Assembly (NCBI GenBank): GCA_964036045.1
Contig: OZ038384.1
Span: 31,911,771-31,975,770, forward strand
Source: Eutreptiella sp. 'Long Island Sound 2002'
Lineage: Eukaryota; Euglenozoa; Euglenophyceae; Eutreptiales; Eutreptiaceae
Reading direction: 5' to 3'
DNA length: 64,000 nt
Shown here: positions 10,152 to 20,895 of the stretch, in pieces
How positions within the stretch are numbered: the first letter of the stretch is position 1
Layout of the letters: every line of letters begins with the position of its first letter
The notes under the pieces: generated by a model
What the model was told of the DNA's origin: nothing
What the model saw: the letters and a program-made list of their open reading frames with translations, nothing else
Database searches by the model: none
Made by a program: the position numbers and the translations under genes

Positions 10152-13100
10152 TTAGGGGGCCAACACGTGCGACAGATGCGCAACGGATGTGGGGTCCCGC
10201 AGGTGCACGTGGATCCACAGAAGGGCAGCGCCCGCGGGGCCCGCTTGCTCGTGCGAGGGGGTGTGTGCCCCCTCGATGCGCCGGCGCAAGGCCTCCTCCT
10301 CCGTGTGCCTGCGCGGGCCTGCGGGAGGTTCGGGCCAGGGGCACGCGGCTACCTGGGTGCACCGCGCGCACCTGTTGGCGCCTGTCGATGCTGCGGAGGA
10401 CACCGTGTCACATTCTCCGCAGAGTCGGCAGGTGTGTGGGAGGTGGGAGGGCGGCGACCAAGGGTCGAGATGGCGGAGCCAGAGGTCGTCCCACCTCTGT
10501 CGGAGGGGGTCCTGGATCTCCAGCAGGCGGGCGTGGACGCGGCGCCGGTAGTCCTTGCCAAGCGTCTTCCGCTGGACCTCCTGCCACGTGTCGCCGGGGA
10601 GGATTCCGTGGTCGTGGAAGGCGGCGATGAGGTCGTCCCACGTCGGGCGGGGGTGCCCCTGGGGGGGGCTCGCCATGTACACGTGGCGCCTGGTGAGGTG
10701 GAGCGTCAGCGCGTCCCATTGGCACCCGTTCGCGGTGTCCCTGTGGAGGAGGGCCAGCAGGGTGCCGTCCGCGACTGCCTCCCACCCCACTCGCAGCCCT
10801 TCGCAGCCGTCTAGCTCCTGGCGCAGCGCGGCTGCGATACCGGTGGGGAGCATGAGGAGCAAGGGCCCCTGGGTGTTGCCCAGCCGGGACAGGGCGTCGT
10901 CGTATACCGGCCCCCCAGCTTTGAAGTGCGCCACGGTGAGTTGGGTGGCCCCGTCCTCTGGGGGGTGCCACCGGACGGTGGCCGCAGCGTGTCCCCACGT
11001 GCGTATCTCCGTGGCCCGGAGCACGTTGGCGGTGTGAAGGACGATGCGGGGCGGGACGGGCGTCCTGACGAGTGAGGATACGTCCCCAGTCCATCCCGTT
11101 TGCGGCCCCGGGGCCGCCTGCAGCCATTCCCCCGTCGACGCGTCCCACGGGTGGTCAGGCCCCGCCCCGCGGATCATGGTGGGTCTCGGCCGGGTGTCCG
11201 GCCCCCACCCCCGGAGCGGGATGGCGGCGTATCGTTGCGCAGGGGTCTCCGGGGCGCGCGTGGCGGCGCACCACCGGCCCCACTCCCGCGCCCACTCCTC
11301 CCCCACGATGCGCGCCTCCCATGCGGTCATGGAGCCGCGCCCGATGATCCACGGTGGGAAGAGGGCGTCTTGTAGGTGCCTCGAGAACCCCCCCGGCAGG
11401 TCCTGATACGGGTGGGGGCTCTCTTGGGGTGGGCACTCCAGAGTGCCATTCACAACACGGAGGGAGGCTACGAAGTCCTTGTCAGGGCGCGGGGGAGGGG
11501 GAGGGTGGTCGCCCTCCGCCGCAGTGAGCCACCGGTGCGCCCGGGCCGCCGCGCTTAGGGGCTCGTGGAGGAGCTGCTCCAGCCGGTGGTTGCGAAGCTC
11601 CCACGCGAAGTCCCCCAGCCGGAGCATGTGGTGGAGGAAATTGTCCACTGAGGTCCCTCCCGGCGGGTCGTATCGGGTTATGGCGCGGAGCTGCGCCTCC
11701 GCGTCCTCGAGCACCAGTCCGGAGCAGAACACCTCCGTCCACGTGGCGCCTGCGGAGCGCCACGAGGCCACCCACAGGGCCTTGTCCCCTGGTGGGAGGT
11801 GGCGGGCCGCCTCGTGTACCGCCTGGCGGTAGTGGGGCCAGAGGAGCCGCGAGTGGGTGCAACCCACGTGCATGTGCACCGGGGTCTCTTCCGGGCCGCC
11901 GCAGAAAAGGCACGGTTGCGGGACGATGGCGACGCCGGAGAGCCGCTCCTTCCGGACGCGGAGCCTGCGCTGCACCGGCGTGTGGCCGTCTCGGGCCCGC
12001 AGCGCCCGGCGGTTGGTGGCCGCCGCGGTGAGGTCCCGGGCGTGGACGTAGGCCGTGGCGTGGGCCGCGCCCAAAGGTGTGTGCCCCCGGTGCGTCAGCG
12101 CATGGTCCGTCTGCGCCCGTTGCGCGACCTCGCCGAGCACCCGCATCGTGGGGGGCTGTAGATCGAGATGGCCGTCACGGCCGGCGACAATGAGTTGGGC
12201 GTGGCCAGGGTCCGGGGGCGTATTCTGCAAGACGGTGTCCTGGGACGCCGCCCAGTCCGCCTTGTGCAGTGGGGCGTCACTGTGGTGCGAGGTGGCTCGG
12301 ACGTACCAGAACGGGTGCCCGGCGTGTTGCCCCCGCGCGCACAGGCCGTCCCGGAGCCACCTCAGGGGCATCTGGTTGACCACCTTCGCTGCGCCCGCGG
12401 GGACCCCCGTGGTTCGCTCGCCATCTGCGTGCCGCAGGAGGTGGAGGATGACTTCGGCGTCCACCGTGTGGACCCATGGTCTGTGTGCACCGTAATGTAG
12501 GGGGAGGGAGGCGGCCACCCCCTCCCCGTCGGGCACCGTGCCCGAGATGGCCACCGCCCACGTGCGGGTGAGGTCGGCGGCGAGAGCGACGCTGGTGGCG
12601 TGTTTGCAGGGTCCGCCCCCGGACGCGTCAGAGGAGGTGTGTGCCCAGGCCTCCGGGATCCAGTAGTATCCGGTGGGGCTGAGCCACCCCGCGTTGAGGT
12701 CGGTGGAGTGCCACCGGACGTCGGGGTGGCTGGGGGTCAGTTGGTCCACGCTCAGCGCCCTGGTGTCGCCTGGGCTGATCGCCGGGTGGTCGTGCAGTCG
12801 GATCTCCGCTCCGGCGACCGTGCTTGCCCAGGACCGTAGCGCCGTCACATGTTCCTTGAGCCACGCCGGGCCCCCGCGCTGGTGCACCACCAGGTGTCCT
12901 GTGTCCTCTGGACGGTCCTCCAGCGCGTGCACCGCCATGTGTGGGTCGTGCGGCACCCCCGTAGCCACCAGTAGGGCGGTGCCACGGGGGAGCCCAGGGG
13001 GTTCGGGCTGGCCTGCCCCCACTTGCACTGTTACCCACTCGGCCCGGAGCTGCGCTTGCCCCGTCGCTTGGGTCCATTGGTCGTCCGTGGTCACCAGCCA

Positions 13101-13193
13101 CAACGGCGTCGGCGCGTGGGGCCGGGGGCGTAAGGGCTCTGGCCACGCCACGTCCGCGTTAGGCTCTTGGTGCTCGCTTTCCGCGAGTACGAA
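10152..13193 (-). pseudogene. LINE-A pol C-terminal part: RNase H and zinc fingers
   Basis: The open frame runs 13229-10152 and enters the flanking repeat at its 5' end, so the true N-terminus (endonuclease, RT) is missing. Residues about 195-330 fit an RNase H fold: acidic residue in SSDAS (D201), TVDAEV (D257, E259) and the late KADW (D325). A CX2CX8HX4C finger follows (C440, C443, H452, C457), the kind found after RT/RNase H in LINEs. A long extension ends in a second cysteine cluster (C934, C937, C954, C957) resembling a zinc ribbon. More than 500 residues between the fingers are of unknown role. The frame has no internal stop, which suggests a fairly young insertion. It ends in TAA. Confidence 0.65.
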
Positions 13194-13612
13194 GACCGAG
13201 GTGGTCCCACAGGTCGAGAGCGACCACAAAGATCCATCAGGCTACCCCAAGCTTCCCAAGGCCCGCCGACTGGGGAGAGTCCCCACGGGTCCTTCCTCGG
13301 GCGCACCATGTCCATATCCATACGACGCGAGTCCAGAGTGCCATAGTCGAACTCCTTAAGAACCCCAGATCTTAAGGGAGCTCCTCCTTAAGGGATCGGG
13401 CATCAAGGCCGTCTTTTCCCTCGCCCTATTACCACGAAGGCCATACATGAGGGAGTCCTCATGCAGTGTGGGCGGAGGCGTCGACTCCTCAAACCACCAG
13501 TTTCCCAGGCAGACTGACCGAGGTCAGGAGCACCGGAGGCCGCCATCCGAATGCAAGTGCGTCTGCGAATCGGTAGGCTCAAACTGGGACTGACAGTGGC
13601 GGACCGCTGGGA
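13194..13612 (+). repeat. Right 419-bp direct repeat flanking LINE-A
   Basis: Partner of 2210-2628. The LINE-A open frame crosses into it for 12 codons, which shows the frame is truncated here rather than starting here. Confidence 0.8.
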
Positions 13613-14361
13613 GTGTAGTCAGGCAACTGGGCTTCCCGCCTGGCGCCATCAGGATCTCCACATCACAGCGAATAGGGCAACACGGTATACGGGCACTCAA
13701 ACAGAAGAATATGTAATGCGGTACTGGTCCAGGCTGGACCCTGTGTATGCACATGTAAACGGCGACTCAGGGCGCCTCTGTATCCCGATTCGTGGTGAAA
13801 AACAGTCCATCCCTCAGCGATGGGCTGATGACACTTAACATACAGATGCACATATCCTGGGGGGCAGAAAAACAAGCAATAATCCGGGTAAATAGGCGTG
13901 TAAACCCACTCTGGACAGAGCGCCAAACCACGCCACGTTCAGGATAAGGCAATGCAGGAGGGTGGACAGGATAACGCCTGAGTTCAGGCCATATATAGTC
14001 AGCTGACACACGTCGACTGGTCTGGATTCCGCAAGTGCCATGGAACCAGACCACACACCAAAAAATCGCAATGCCGATGACAGCGGCATCCGTTGCGCAA
14101 CGTCGTATGGGCTTCAAGGCCCCAAGAGCTCAGAAAATTGAAGGTCAGTCGCCCTACCTGGTTTCCCAAGGATTCAGCAGGTGGGGAGTGACGAATAGAA
14201 TTGAAAGAGAGGGGCCATCCTCCTCTGGATTCAGCAGGGGGGGGTATATGGCCACTCTGATGGCAGGTCACCGGAAGATGAGAGAGAGCAAGCAAGTGAG
14301 GGACGATACGTCGGCCTCACAAGCGCCTCAAAGCACATCAGGGGAGAGCTCAGGGCGCCGA
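13613..14361 (-). other. Non-coding stretch after chromovirus-2
   Basis: Probably the 3' untranslated and LTR-side sequence of chromovirus-2, whose coding part ends at 14362. A CTGCTGAATCC-type motif occurs twice on the minus strand (near 14170 and 14228). I found no polypurine tract, no LTR edge and no gene. Confidence 0.4.
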
Positions 14362-16584
14362 TCAGGCACCCCTGGCTGCAATCGCCCGGGTGAGTGCTGC
14401 CAAGTCCGAAACGTGGATCTTGGTCTTGTGCTTGCGGATGTACTCCATGAAGGGAGTATTGACCCGCGGCACGAACGAGGAGACGGGTTCCCAGGTATCG
14501 TGGGACGGCCCATAGCCTCGCCAACGAACCTTGAACTCCAGACCTCCGGGTGCCGAGGCTTTCGGACGCTGAGCCAGGATTTTCTCGACTGTATAGTCCT
14601 CCTGCTCCGCATAATCGTCGTCCGAGTCAGCCTCATGTGCGGCGTAGCTCAGGGACACATGTTGGCCACGGAGATCGGGTTCCCGCACACGGAGTTGACT
14701 CTCGTGGCGCTCCCGGAACTGTCCGTGACCCACCTTGATGCGGTAGGTGTCCTCGGCAATCCTGCGGACCACCTCGCCGGGTGTGAACCAGGTCTTGGTG
14801 CGGTGGGTGCCCATGGGGCGGGGTCTGATCACCCACACCGGGTCTCCCACCCTGAACTTCTGCGCTGTCGAGCTCGGGGCGGACTTCTGACGCTCAGCAT
14901 GCTCCTTCTCGAGCTGCTGGCGGATGTCCCGCGCCGTTTGCTCTTGCCGCGCGAAGAATTCCTTGGCATCCATAGCCATGCCATCACCAGACAAGGGAAG
15001 TCCCCTACCAAGGGGGTCCCTGCCAAACAGAATCTGGTGAGGGGACAAACCACCCGGTGTGGGGGTGTCATGATGGGCCTTCAGAGCAGGCCACATCTCC
15101 TCAAACCAGTTCCGACGTGGATTGGTGATGTGGATCTTGCGCAGCTTCTCGAACAGCTGCCGTCCAGCCACTTCAGCACGGCCGTTGGACCGGCTGAGAT
15201 AGGCGACGCTCTTGGCATGACGTATCCCCATGAGGGAACACATAGCCTTGAACCAGCCACCAGTAAACTGGGGCCCTCGTTCACTGCAAATGGTGCGGGG
15301 GATGTCAAAGACGGTCAGCCAATGACGAATCATCATGACTGCCACTTCCATGGCAAGCAACCCCTTTTTGCGTGCCGGAACGGCTACAACGTAGCCGCTG
15401 TGGCGGTCCACACAGAGAACCACACAGTCAAAGGTCTCCTTGCCAATGTGCACTTCGGGCATGGAGAAGACGTCCATGGCCACGCTCTCCATGGGCTGGT
15501 CAGGAACCGGGGTCCATTGGGGTTCCCCCTTGACGTTCCGGTTATCGGGATTGCAGGCCTGACAGACCGAGCAACCCTTCCTGACCTTCTTGATGGCGGT
15601 GTAGAGAACGATATGGTCGATCTCGAACCGACGCTGCATGTCAAGAGCTTGCTTCTTCACCCCTGGGTGCAGCATGTGGTGGTGCCAAGCTTCACACAGC
15701 TCGAGCACCCGGGACTCTGGTACTAGCAGCTTACCATTCCGGTAGAGCTTGCCATCTTCCTCAGTCAGCCCCTTTGGCAACTTCTGCTCGTCGTCAGGGT
15801 CGGTCACAGCCCTATACTCGGCCGCAAAGGCCTCAGACTTGGCGTAATCGTCGGTCCAGTCGTCCTGGAGGCAAGACCCCGGGAAGAGGTGCTTGTCGGA
15901 CTCGGCTCCCTGAGGGGCGAGTACTCTGACCGCTCTGCTCACCCTCGACGCGAGGGGGGCATCCGCAGCCATGACGACGAAGCATTTAGCACCCTCCTCC
16001 TCCATCAGGCGCTCCATTTCGATGATCCTCTTGGCTTCAGCGGTCTCAGCCTCATCGCCATGGGCAGAGATATCCTGCATGCCCTTGCTGGCGGGATAGG
16101 CCCACCTGCTGAGACAGTCCGCCACGGTGTTATCCTTTCCAGGAATATAAACAACCGTAAGGTCGAACTTGGCCAAGGTCTCGTGCCATCTTGCCCGTCG
16201 GGAGGCGGGACCTGAGGGGGTGTCCACGTGCAAACTCAGGATCTCCGGCCGTTCCAGAAGCTCCACAAGCGACTGGTGCAGGTCGTGGACAATGGGCTCA
16301 GGCTGTCCATCTGCAGCATCCAGCTGCGGTCCGGGTGATCCTCCGATACTCTCGGATAGATCCTGTAGTACATCAAACACATTCTTGGTCGCGAAGGACG
16401 GACGGGTGCAAGGGTTCGTGCCTTCACTTGCCCTCACCCCGCCTCCGCGACTGGGCGTCGGACCGTGCCTTCCGCCCGCGGCAGTCCCCTTGTGCTTATA
16501 GACTCCCGACTGGGATGGTTCGGCGCTTCCCACGTCACCATTCTGCGACCGCCCTAGCTGGGGCCCTTGGCTGCAGGGGCTCCG
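14362..16584 (-). CDS. Chromovirus-2 shortened pol: integrase and chromodomain
   Basis: It continues in frame from gag across a UAG. The visible open frame starts at 16533 (723 residues). Residues 100-150 are the end of RNase H with the LSRWAYPAS motif. The HHCC finger lies near residues 284-327. The catalytic core has D354 and E454, but the second acidic residue is E418 (SERGPQF) where SDRG is expected; the spacing 418-454 is the canonical 35. Asp to Glu here usually harms integrases, so activity is doubtful. A chromodomain spans about 645-695 with Tyr and both Trp of the methyl-lysine cage (EDYTVEKIL, KVRWRGY, TWEP), implying targeting to modified histone H3. It ends in TGA. No internal stop in 723 codons is striking for a deletion derivative. 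Confidence 0.85.
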   Translation of the reverse strand, partial: RSPCSQGPQLGRSQNGDVGSAEPSQSGVYKHKGTAAGGRHGPTPSRGGGVRASEGTNPCTRPSFATKNVFDVLQDLSESIGGSPGPQLDAADGQPEPIVHDLHQSLVELLERPEILSLHVDTPSGPASRRARWHETLAKFDLTVVYIPGKDNTVADCLSRWAYPASKGMQDISAHGDEAETAEAKRIIEMERLMEEEGAKCFVVMAADAPLASRVSRAVRVLAPQGAESDKHLFPGSCLQDDWTDDYAKSEAFAAEYRAVTDPDDEQKLPKGLTEEDGKLYRNGKLLVPESRVLELCEAWHHHMLHPGVKKQALDMQRRFEIDHIVLYTAIKKVRKGCSVCQACNPDNRNVKGEPQWTPVPDQPMESVAMDVFSMPEVHIGKETFDCVVLCVDRHSGYVVAVPARKKGLLAMEVAVMMIRHWLTVFDIPRTICSERGPQFTGGWFKAMCSLMGIRHAKSVAYLSRSNGRAEVAGRQLFEKLRKIHITNPRRNWFEEMWPALKAHHDTPTPGGLSPHQILFGRDPLGRGLPLSGDGMAMDAKEFFARQEQTARDIRQQLEKEHAERQKSAPSSTAQKFRVGDPVWVIRPRPMGTHRTKTWFTPGEVVRRIAEDTYRIKVGHGQFRERHESQLRVREPDLRGQHVSLSYAAHEADSDDDYAEQEDYTVEKILAQRPKASAPGGLEFKVRWRGYGPSHDTWEPVSSFVPRVNTPFMEYIRKHKTKIHVSDLAALTRAIAARGA

Positions 16585-16587
16585 CTA
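16585..16587 (-). promoter_or_regulatory. gag-pol UAG junction of chromovirus-2 (probable readthrough)
   Basis: The gag stop is UAG, followed without frame change by CGG AGC CCC (Arg-Ser-Pro) and pol. Chromovirus-1 has UAG AGG AGC CCC at the same place. UAG followed by CGG is a known leaky context. Short GC-rich pairing (GCCC with GGGC) is possible just downstream. Confidence 0.6.
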
Positions 16588-19500
16588 GGGGGCGTCGGTT
16601 GTGGAAGAGGGGGTGTTCTCCTCGGCCTCAACGTCGTTGACGCCCTTCTTCCTCCTCTCACTACGAGTAGGCTTCTTGTCCTTGTCCTTGTTCTGGTTGT
16701 TCTGGTTGTTCTCCTTGTTCTTGTTGTCCGACCTGGGGACCCAGTTCCTCTTGATCTCCTGGATCTCCTTGGTCAACTCGGTCCCCTGCGACACCAGCTT
16801 GGAGAGCTTGTCCCTGTCCACCTCCACCTTGGCTTCCCGGATACCCTCGGGCGCACGCTTCTTCGACCCGTGCGCCTTCTTGTAAGCCTCCGTGTCGGCC
16901 TTGTGGACGGGGCATGTTCGGTGGTCATGGTTGAAGCCTCGCTTCCTCCCATAACACACGAAACAGCCCTGAGGGTGAGCTCGTATGAACTCCCCAAAGG
17001 ACAGCGGAGGGTCGCCAATGCGGCGAGGGTCCCTCTTCTCCTGCTTCCTCCAACCCGGCTGCAGGGGCTTCCAGTTTCCCGGTTTGCTCCCCGCGCTCAG
17101 GTTTTTGGCCACGAAGGCACAAATGGCCACCTCGGCGGGCTCATCGTCGTCGTCATCGTCGACGAGAGTCTCATCGCCGCCGGCTCCCGCTGGGTCCATG
17201 GCAGCTTCGCCGCCAGGTCCCTCGCCAACGTAGTTGACGTCGCGGTCGCCGGGCCTCAACCCGCGGGTGTGGTGGAGGTTTCGGTACTCCTTGAGTACTT
17301 CCTCGCCAACCCTCTCCAGGATCTCGTCGCAGCTCATCCGCGCCGGGATGGCCTGCAGACGGATGGTCTGGCCGCTCAACTCACACTCGTCAAGGCGCCA
17401 CATCGCGGTCTTCTCGCGATCGCCCGAGACGGTGATGAGAAGAGCGTTCCGCAGGGAGTGCCGTTTGACATCCCGGGCCACGTTCTTCTTCGCCCAAGCC
17501 ACCACGTTCGAATGATACTCTTTGGGGAGCATCATCTTGACCGTGTGGTTGGACTTGGCCCGCTTGGATTCCTCCTTGGTGACCCTCTTGATCCATGCTT
17601 CTGGCAGCATGGAGAGCAGGCGAGCCTGCTCGTCACCCTCGTTCCAATCCTCCACGTTGCGGCGGTGGAGGGTGTATTTCCCTCGGAAGTCCCGCCAATC
17701 CCGCAGGCGGATCTCCCGTCCATCATGCTCAAGCTTGATGGACTTCCACCGCTTGGCAGCCACCTGCGGAGCGTCCACCCGCTCCTGCTCGTTGAGCCAC
17801 TTCTTGGCTTCCTTGAGGGTCTTGATTTTCCCCTCCTTGGTCGCCAGGAAGTATAGCTCTCCGAGCACTTCCGGCAGGCGGTACCTGAACCGTCTGAAGA
17901 CATATCTCTCCGCATCCGCGTGAGGCATGTCTTCAGTGACGGTCAGCCCCCAATCGTCCAGCTTCTCCAAGAAGCGGTCGAGGTTGAGGGGGTTGCCGTC
18001 GTACATGGGGGCCTTGATGTCCTTCAAGTCTTCCCACACGGCGGCGTCCGCGGCCTTAGAGACCATGAACGCCGGCCGCGAGGTCGACCGAGGTTCCCAT
18101 CGGCCTCGCCCACGGACTTCCACGGCCGCCACGTCCATCTCCTCCATGGAATCCCTGTGGCTACGCCGCGGTTCCTCCATGTACCCTAACCTGGTCCGTA
18201 CTGCGTCCATGTACGCATCCTCATCACGGCGCTGGCGGCTGCGTTCAGCGGCCTCCCGTCGTACACCACGCGGCGGGCTGATGTCGAACTCCTCCAGGTC
18301 CAGGTCCAGGTCCTCACCTTCGCCGACATCCCACTCCACGTCTCCTCTGGGGACCTCGTCCCTGAGCCCACCATAACGTCCTCCAGCCATTGGGATTGGC
18401 ACCGGGGCTGGTGCCGGGCGTCGGGGGCGTACAGGCGTCCGCGGTGGAGCACGGCGGTTGCGGTACTCCGCGCTGAGCCACTCATCACGCCATTTCTCAC
18501 TGCCACTGCCGGGCGGCACGCGCTCGTTGCGGCGGCCCGCGCTGTGGTGAGAGGGGGCGGTGAGAGAGGGGGCACCCGCGCTGGGGCGACTCCTGGGGGC
18601 TCCGCCGGGGGCGTGGGGTCTGCCTGGACCTGGTCCGGGTCCCCAGCCGTCGTCCGACGAGCCAGACTCCAGGGGTGGGTGGTCGCTGCCGACGCTCCCA
18701 CGGGCTTCCAGCGCGTCCAGCCTCTGCTGCAGGCCCCTGACGACGTTGGTCAGCGACTTGGTCTCGGCCCTGGCGATGTCCAGCTCCTTCTGCGCGCGCG
18801 TGGCGACCCTGGAGATGCGAGCCATCTTGCCCTTGCCCGTGTCTACCTCCAGCTCGAGCAACTGGACTCTCCTGCGGAGGTAGACAATCCACCGCCAGGT
18901 GGTATCCGGGTCGCCGTTCCCTGGTGGGTCGTCGGGGTCCCCAGGGGGTCCTCCAGGAGGGCCTCCGCCGGGTCCGCCCGGTCCAGGGGGTCCTCCCCCG
19001 CCCGGTGGTCCACCTCCAGGGGGTCCACTTGGTGGGCGTCCTCCAGGGGGTCCTGATGGTCCTCCGCCAGGGGGTCCCTGTGGGTCTCCGCCGGGTCGCC
19101 TCGGTGGGTCCGAGGATGGGCGCCTCTTCGTGATGCCGAAGTTCATGTCGTCATCCTCGTCCATGTCGCCCCACCTGGGCGTCTCGGTCTCGGAAGGCTC
19201 CGAGCTCCGGTAGGGAGGAGGGAGATCCTCATCCTCACCTTCCGGCTCCATGGGGACGTCTCCGCCTCCTCCGCCCGTCCAAGCCACCACTTGGCGATGT
19301 CGGCGGCCTCGTTCATCCCCGTCACTGGCGGTGAAGAAGGGGTCACTGTCGTGGGGGTGTCCACCCGCTGGCCTCCGCGGCCTCTCGGGGGTCTTCCCCT
19401 TGCCCTTCCTCCGTCGACGGGCGGTGGGGCCACTGCTCCCACTGCTGCCCGTGTCGGCCTCGTCCAGCGTCATCCTGGAGGAGGCGTCCTCTTCGAAAGG

Positions 19501-20895
19501 TTTTCGAAGGGTCTCCACTCGTGATCCTCCCGGGGGAGTCTCGCGGCGGAGTTTGGCCTCTGCCTCCTCCATTGCGGCGGCGGTGGCTGCGACAGCCCGC
19601 ACTTCGGCTTCTTCCCGAGCACCAGCCGCCTGGGCTTCCCGGGCCTGCTGCAGCCGCGCCTTCAGCGCTTCCAACGCCGCCAGCTCCGCCTCCGTCTTGG
19701 CCTTCTCCTCAGCGACCTTCCGTCGCGCGGCCTAGATGGCGTGCCTCTTGGCGGCGTCCGCCTGGGCCTTGGCCGTCGCTTCGGCGTGGGCCCTTTCCTC
19801 CGCCTCCTTCTTTGCCCTCTCTTGGGCAAGCGCCTCTTCCAGCGCCCTCACCTCGGCCTCCCTGCAGGCAATGGCCTCCTGCGTCAGGCGGGCTTCCTCG
19901 TCAGCTGCCGCCAACTCACCGTTGACCTGGGCAGTCGCTGCCCCATGGGCGGCCACGGCCGTGAGTCCGGCCGCAATGGCCGCCACGGTCTGGGCGTGGA
20001 TGGCCATGCCATGCGCCCACTCCGCAGCCTCCTCCTGGGCGATGCCGACGGCGCCCTCCACGGCAGCGCTGTGCTGCCTGGCCCGTTGCCGGACAACCCG
20101 AAGGTTGCAGGGCACCCCACAGGCGCGCTCACAGGCGCGCGCCACGTCCCTGTCGGGAGCGACGCTGCTGCTGGAGCTGGCCTGGTTGGCCGGCATCCTC
20201 CCGCGGTGGGCCGACTCCACGTCGCTGCTGGGGCCTGCTGAGGCCTGCTGGGGCCTCATGAGCAGCTGACGGGGCTTGGCCTTGGTCTGCCTGGCGACTT
20301 GGATGAAGTCGCCGAGGGTGGCGTGGCCGGGGTGATGACCACCATTGGCCCGTTGGGGACTGGGGGCTGGGGTTTCGCCCTTGGCGCCTTGGGCGGCTTC
20401 GGCGGCCAGGGACTCCTGGTACTCCCGCCACCTCCGGTCCCGCTTCTTGTCCCCGGCGGACCGCTTCTCCTTCCCCGGAGACGCGCTGCTGCTGCCCTGC
20501 AGCCTGCGCTCGCTCCCCGGTTCCGGGAAGTTCTTCTCGATCACGTCCCACATGGAGACGTTGATCGAGGCGCCCGACGGGTACACGTTGGGCTCCACGT
20601 CCTCCTCAATCCCGTCGGGGCGCAGGCCTTCGCCAGGCCTGTCCGGCTGGGTCCACGTCCTCCAGCGCCTCTGCTGGTGGCGGTAGGCGAACCCTTCCGC
20701 CTGCAGCCAGTCCTCCACGGCCTGCGGGCGGTCGGGGGCGATGTCCGTGCGGAGCTCGAAGCTCCGGGGCATGCCGCCTTCGCACTGGGGGTGGCTGTGG
20801 CGGTAGTGCTGGTCCCATACCAACCCACGCAGTAGGTTCGCTGCATGGGGGTGGGGCCGCGGCCACGTCCTGCCCGCTTCTTGCCAATTCACCAT
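16585..20895 (-). pseudogene. Chromovirus-2 gag with one internal UAG
   Basis: The start is the first ATG (20895) in a frame that is closed upstream. The N-terminal third is Ala/Glu-rich and likely coiled coil. An in-frame TAG at 19732-19734 interrupts it, and the frame continues unchanged on both sides. A collagen-like Gly-Pro-Pro tract is coded at about 18930-19100. The capsid-like region contains a YDGNPLNLDRF-type motif (near 18000) shared with chromovirus-1. Then come an acidic Asp run (17150), DPRRIGDPPLSF (near 17020) and a zinc knuckle, CX2CX8HX4C (near 16910-16970). A Lys/Asn-rich tail ends at the UAG. Together this is a classic chromoviral Gag that assembles particles and binds RNA. 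Confidence 0.8.

Larger units (their letters stand above)
2629..13193 (-). mobile_element. LINE-A, 5'-truncated non-LTR retrotransposon
   Basis: Transcribed right to left. It starts inside a pol gene at the RNase H region, so endonuclease and RT are absent. It continues through two more ORFs (10112-8880 and 8880-6797), then a GC-rich tail region, and ends at 2629 in a short CAAACCCC-type repeat. The whole block is bounded by 419-bp direct repeats, which argues that it inserted as one unit. Truncation at the 5' end and a 3' repeat tail are typical of target-primed reverse transcription. Confidence 0.7.
14362..20895 (-). mobile_element. Chromovirus-2, Ty3/gypsy element lacking protease and RT
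   Basis: Gag (20895-16585) is followed in the same frame by a shortened pol (16584-14362) that keeps the RNase H tail, integrase and chromodomain. Compared with chromovirus-1, about 2.8 kb coding for protease, RT and most of RNase H is missing, yet the frame is maintained. LTR ends and a primer site could not be identified. It would depend on another element for protease and RT. Confidence 0.8.

Noticed and set aside
2210-13612. Reading the 419-bp repeats as LTRs of an LTR element
   Set aside because: No TG/CA ends, no primer site or polypurine tract next to them, and the enclosed genes are of LINE type with a 3' repeat tail.
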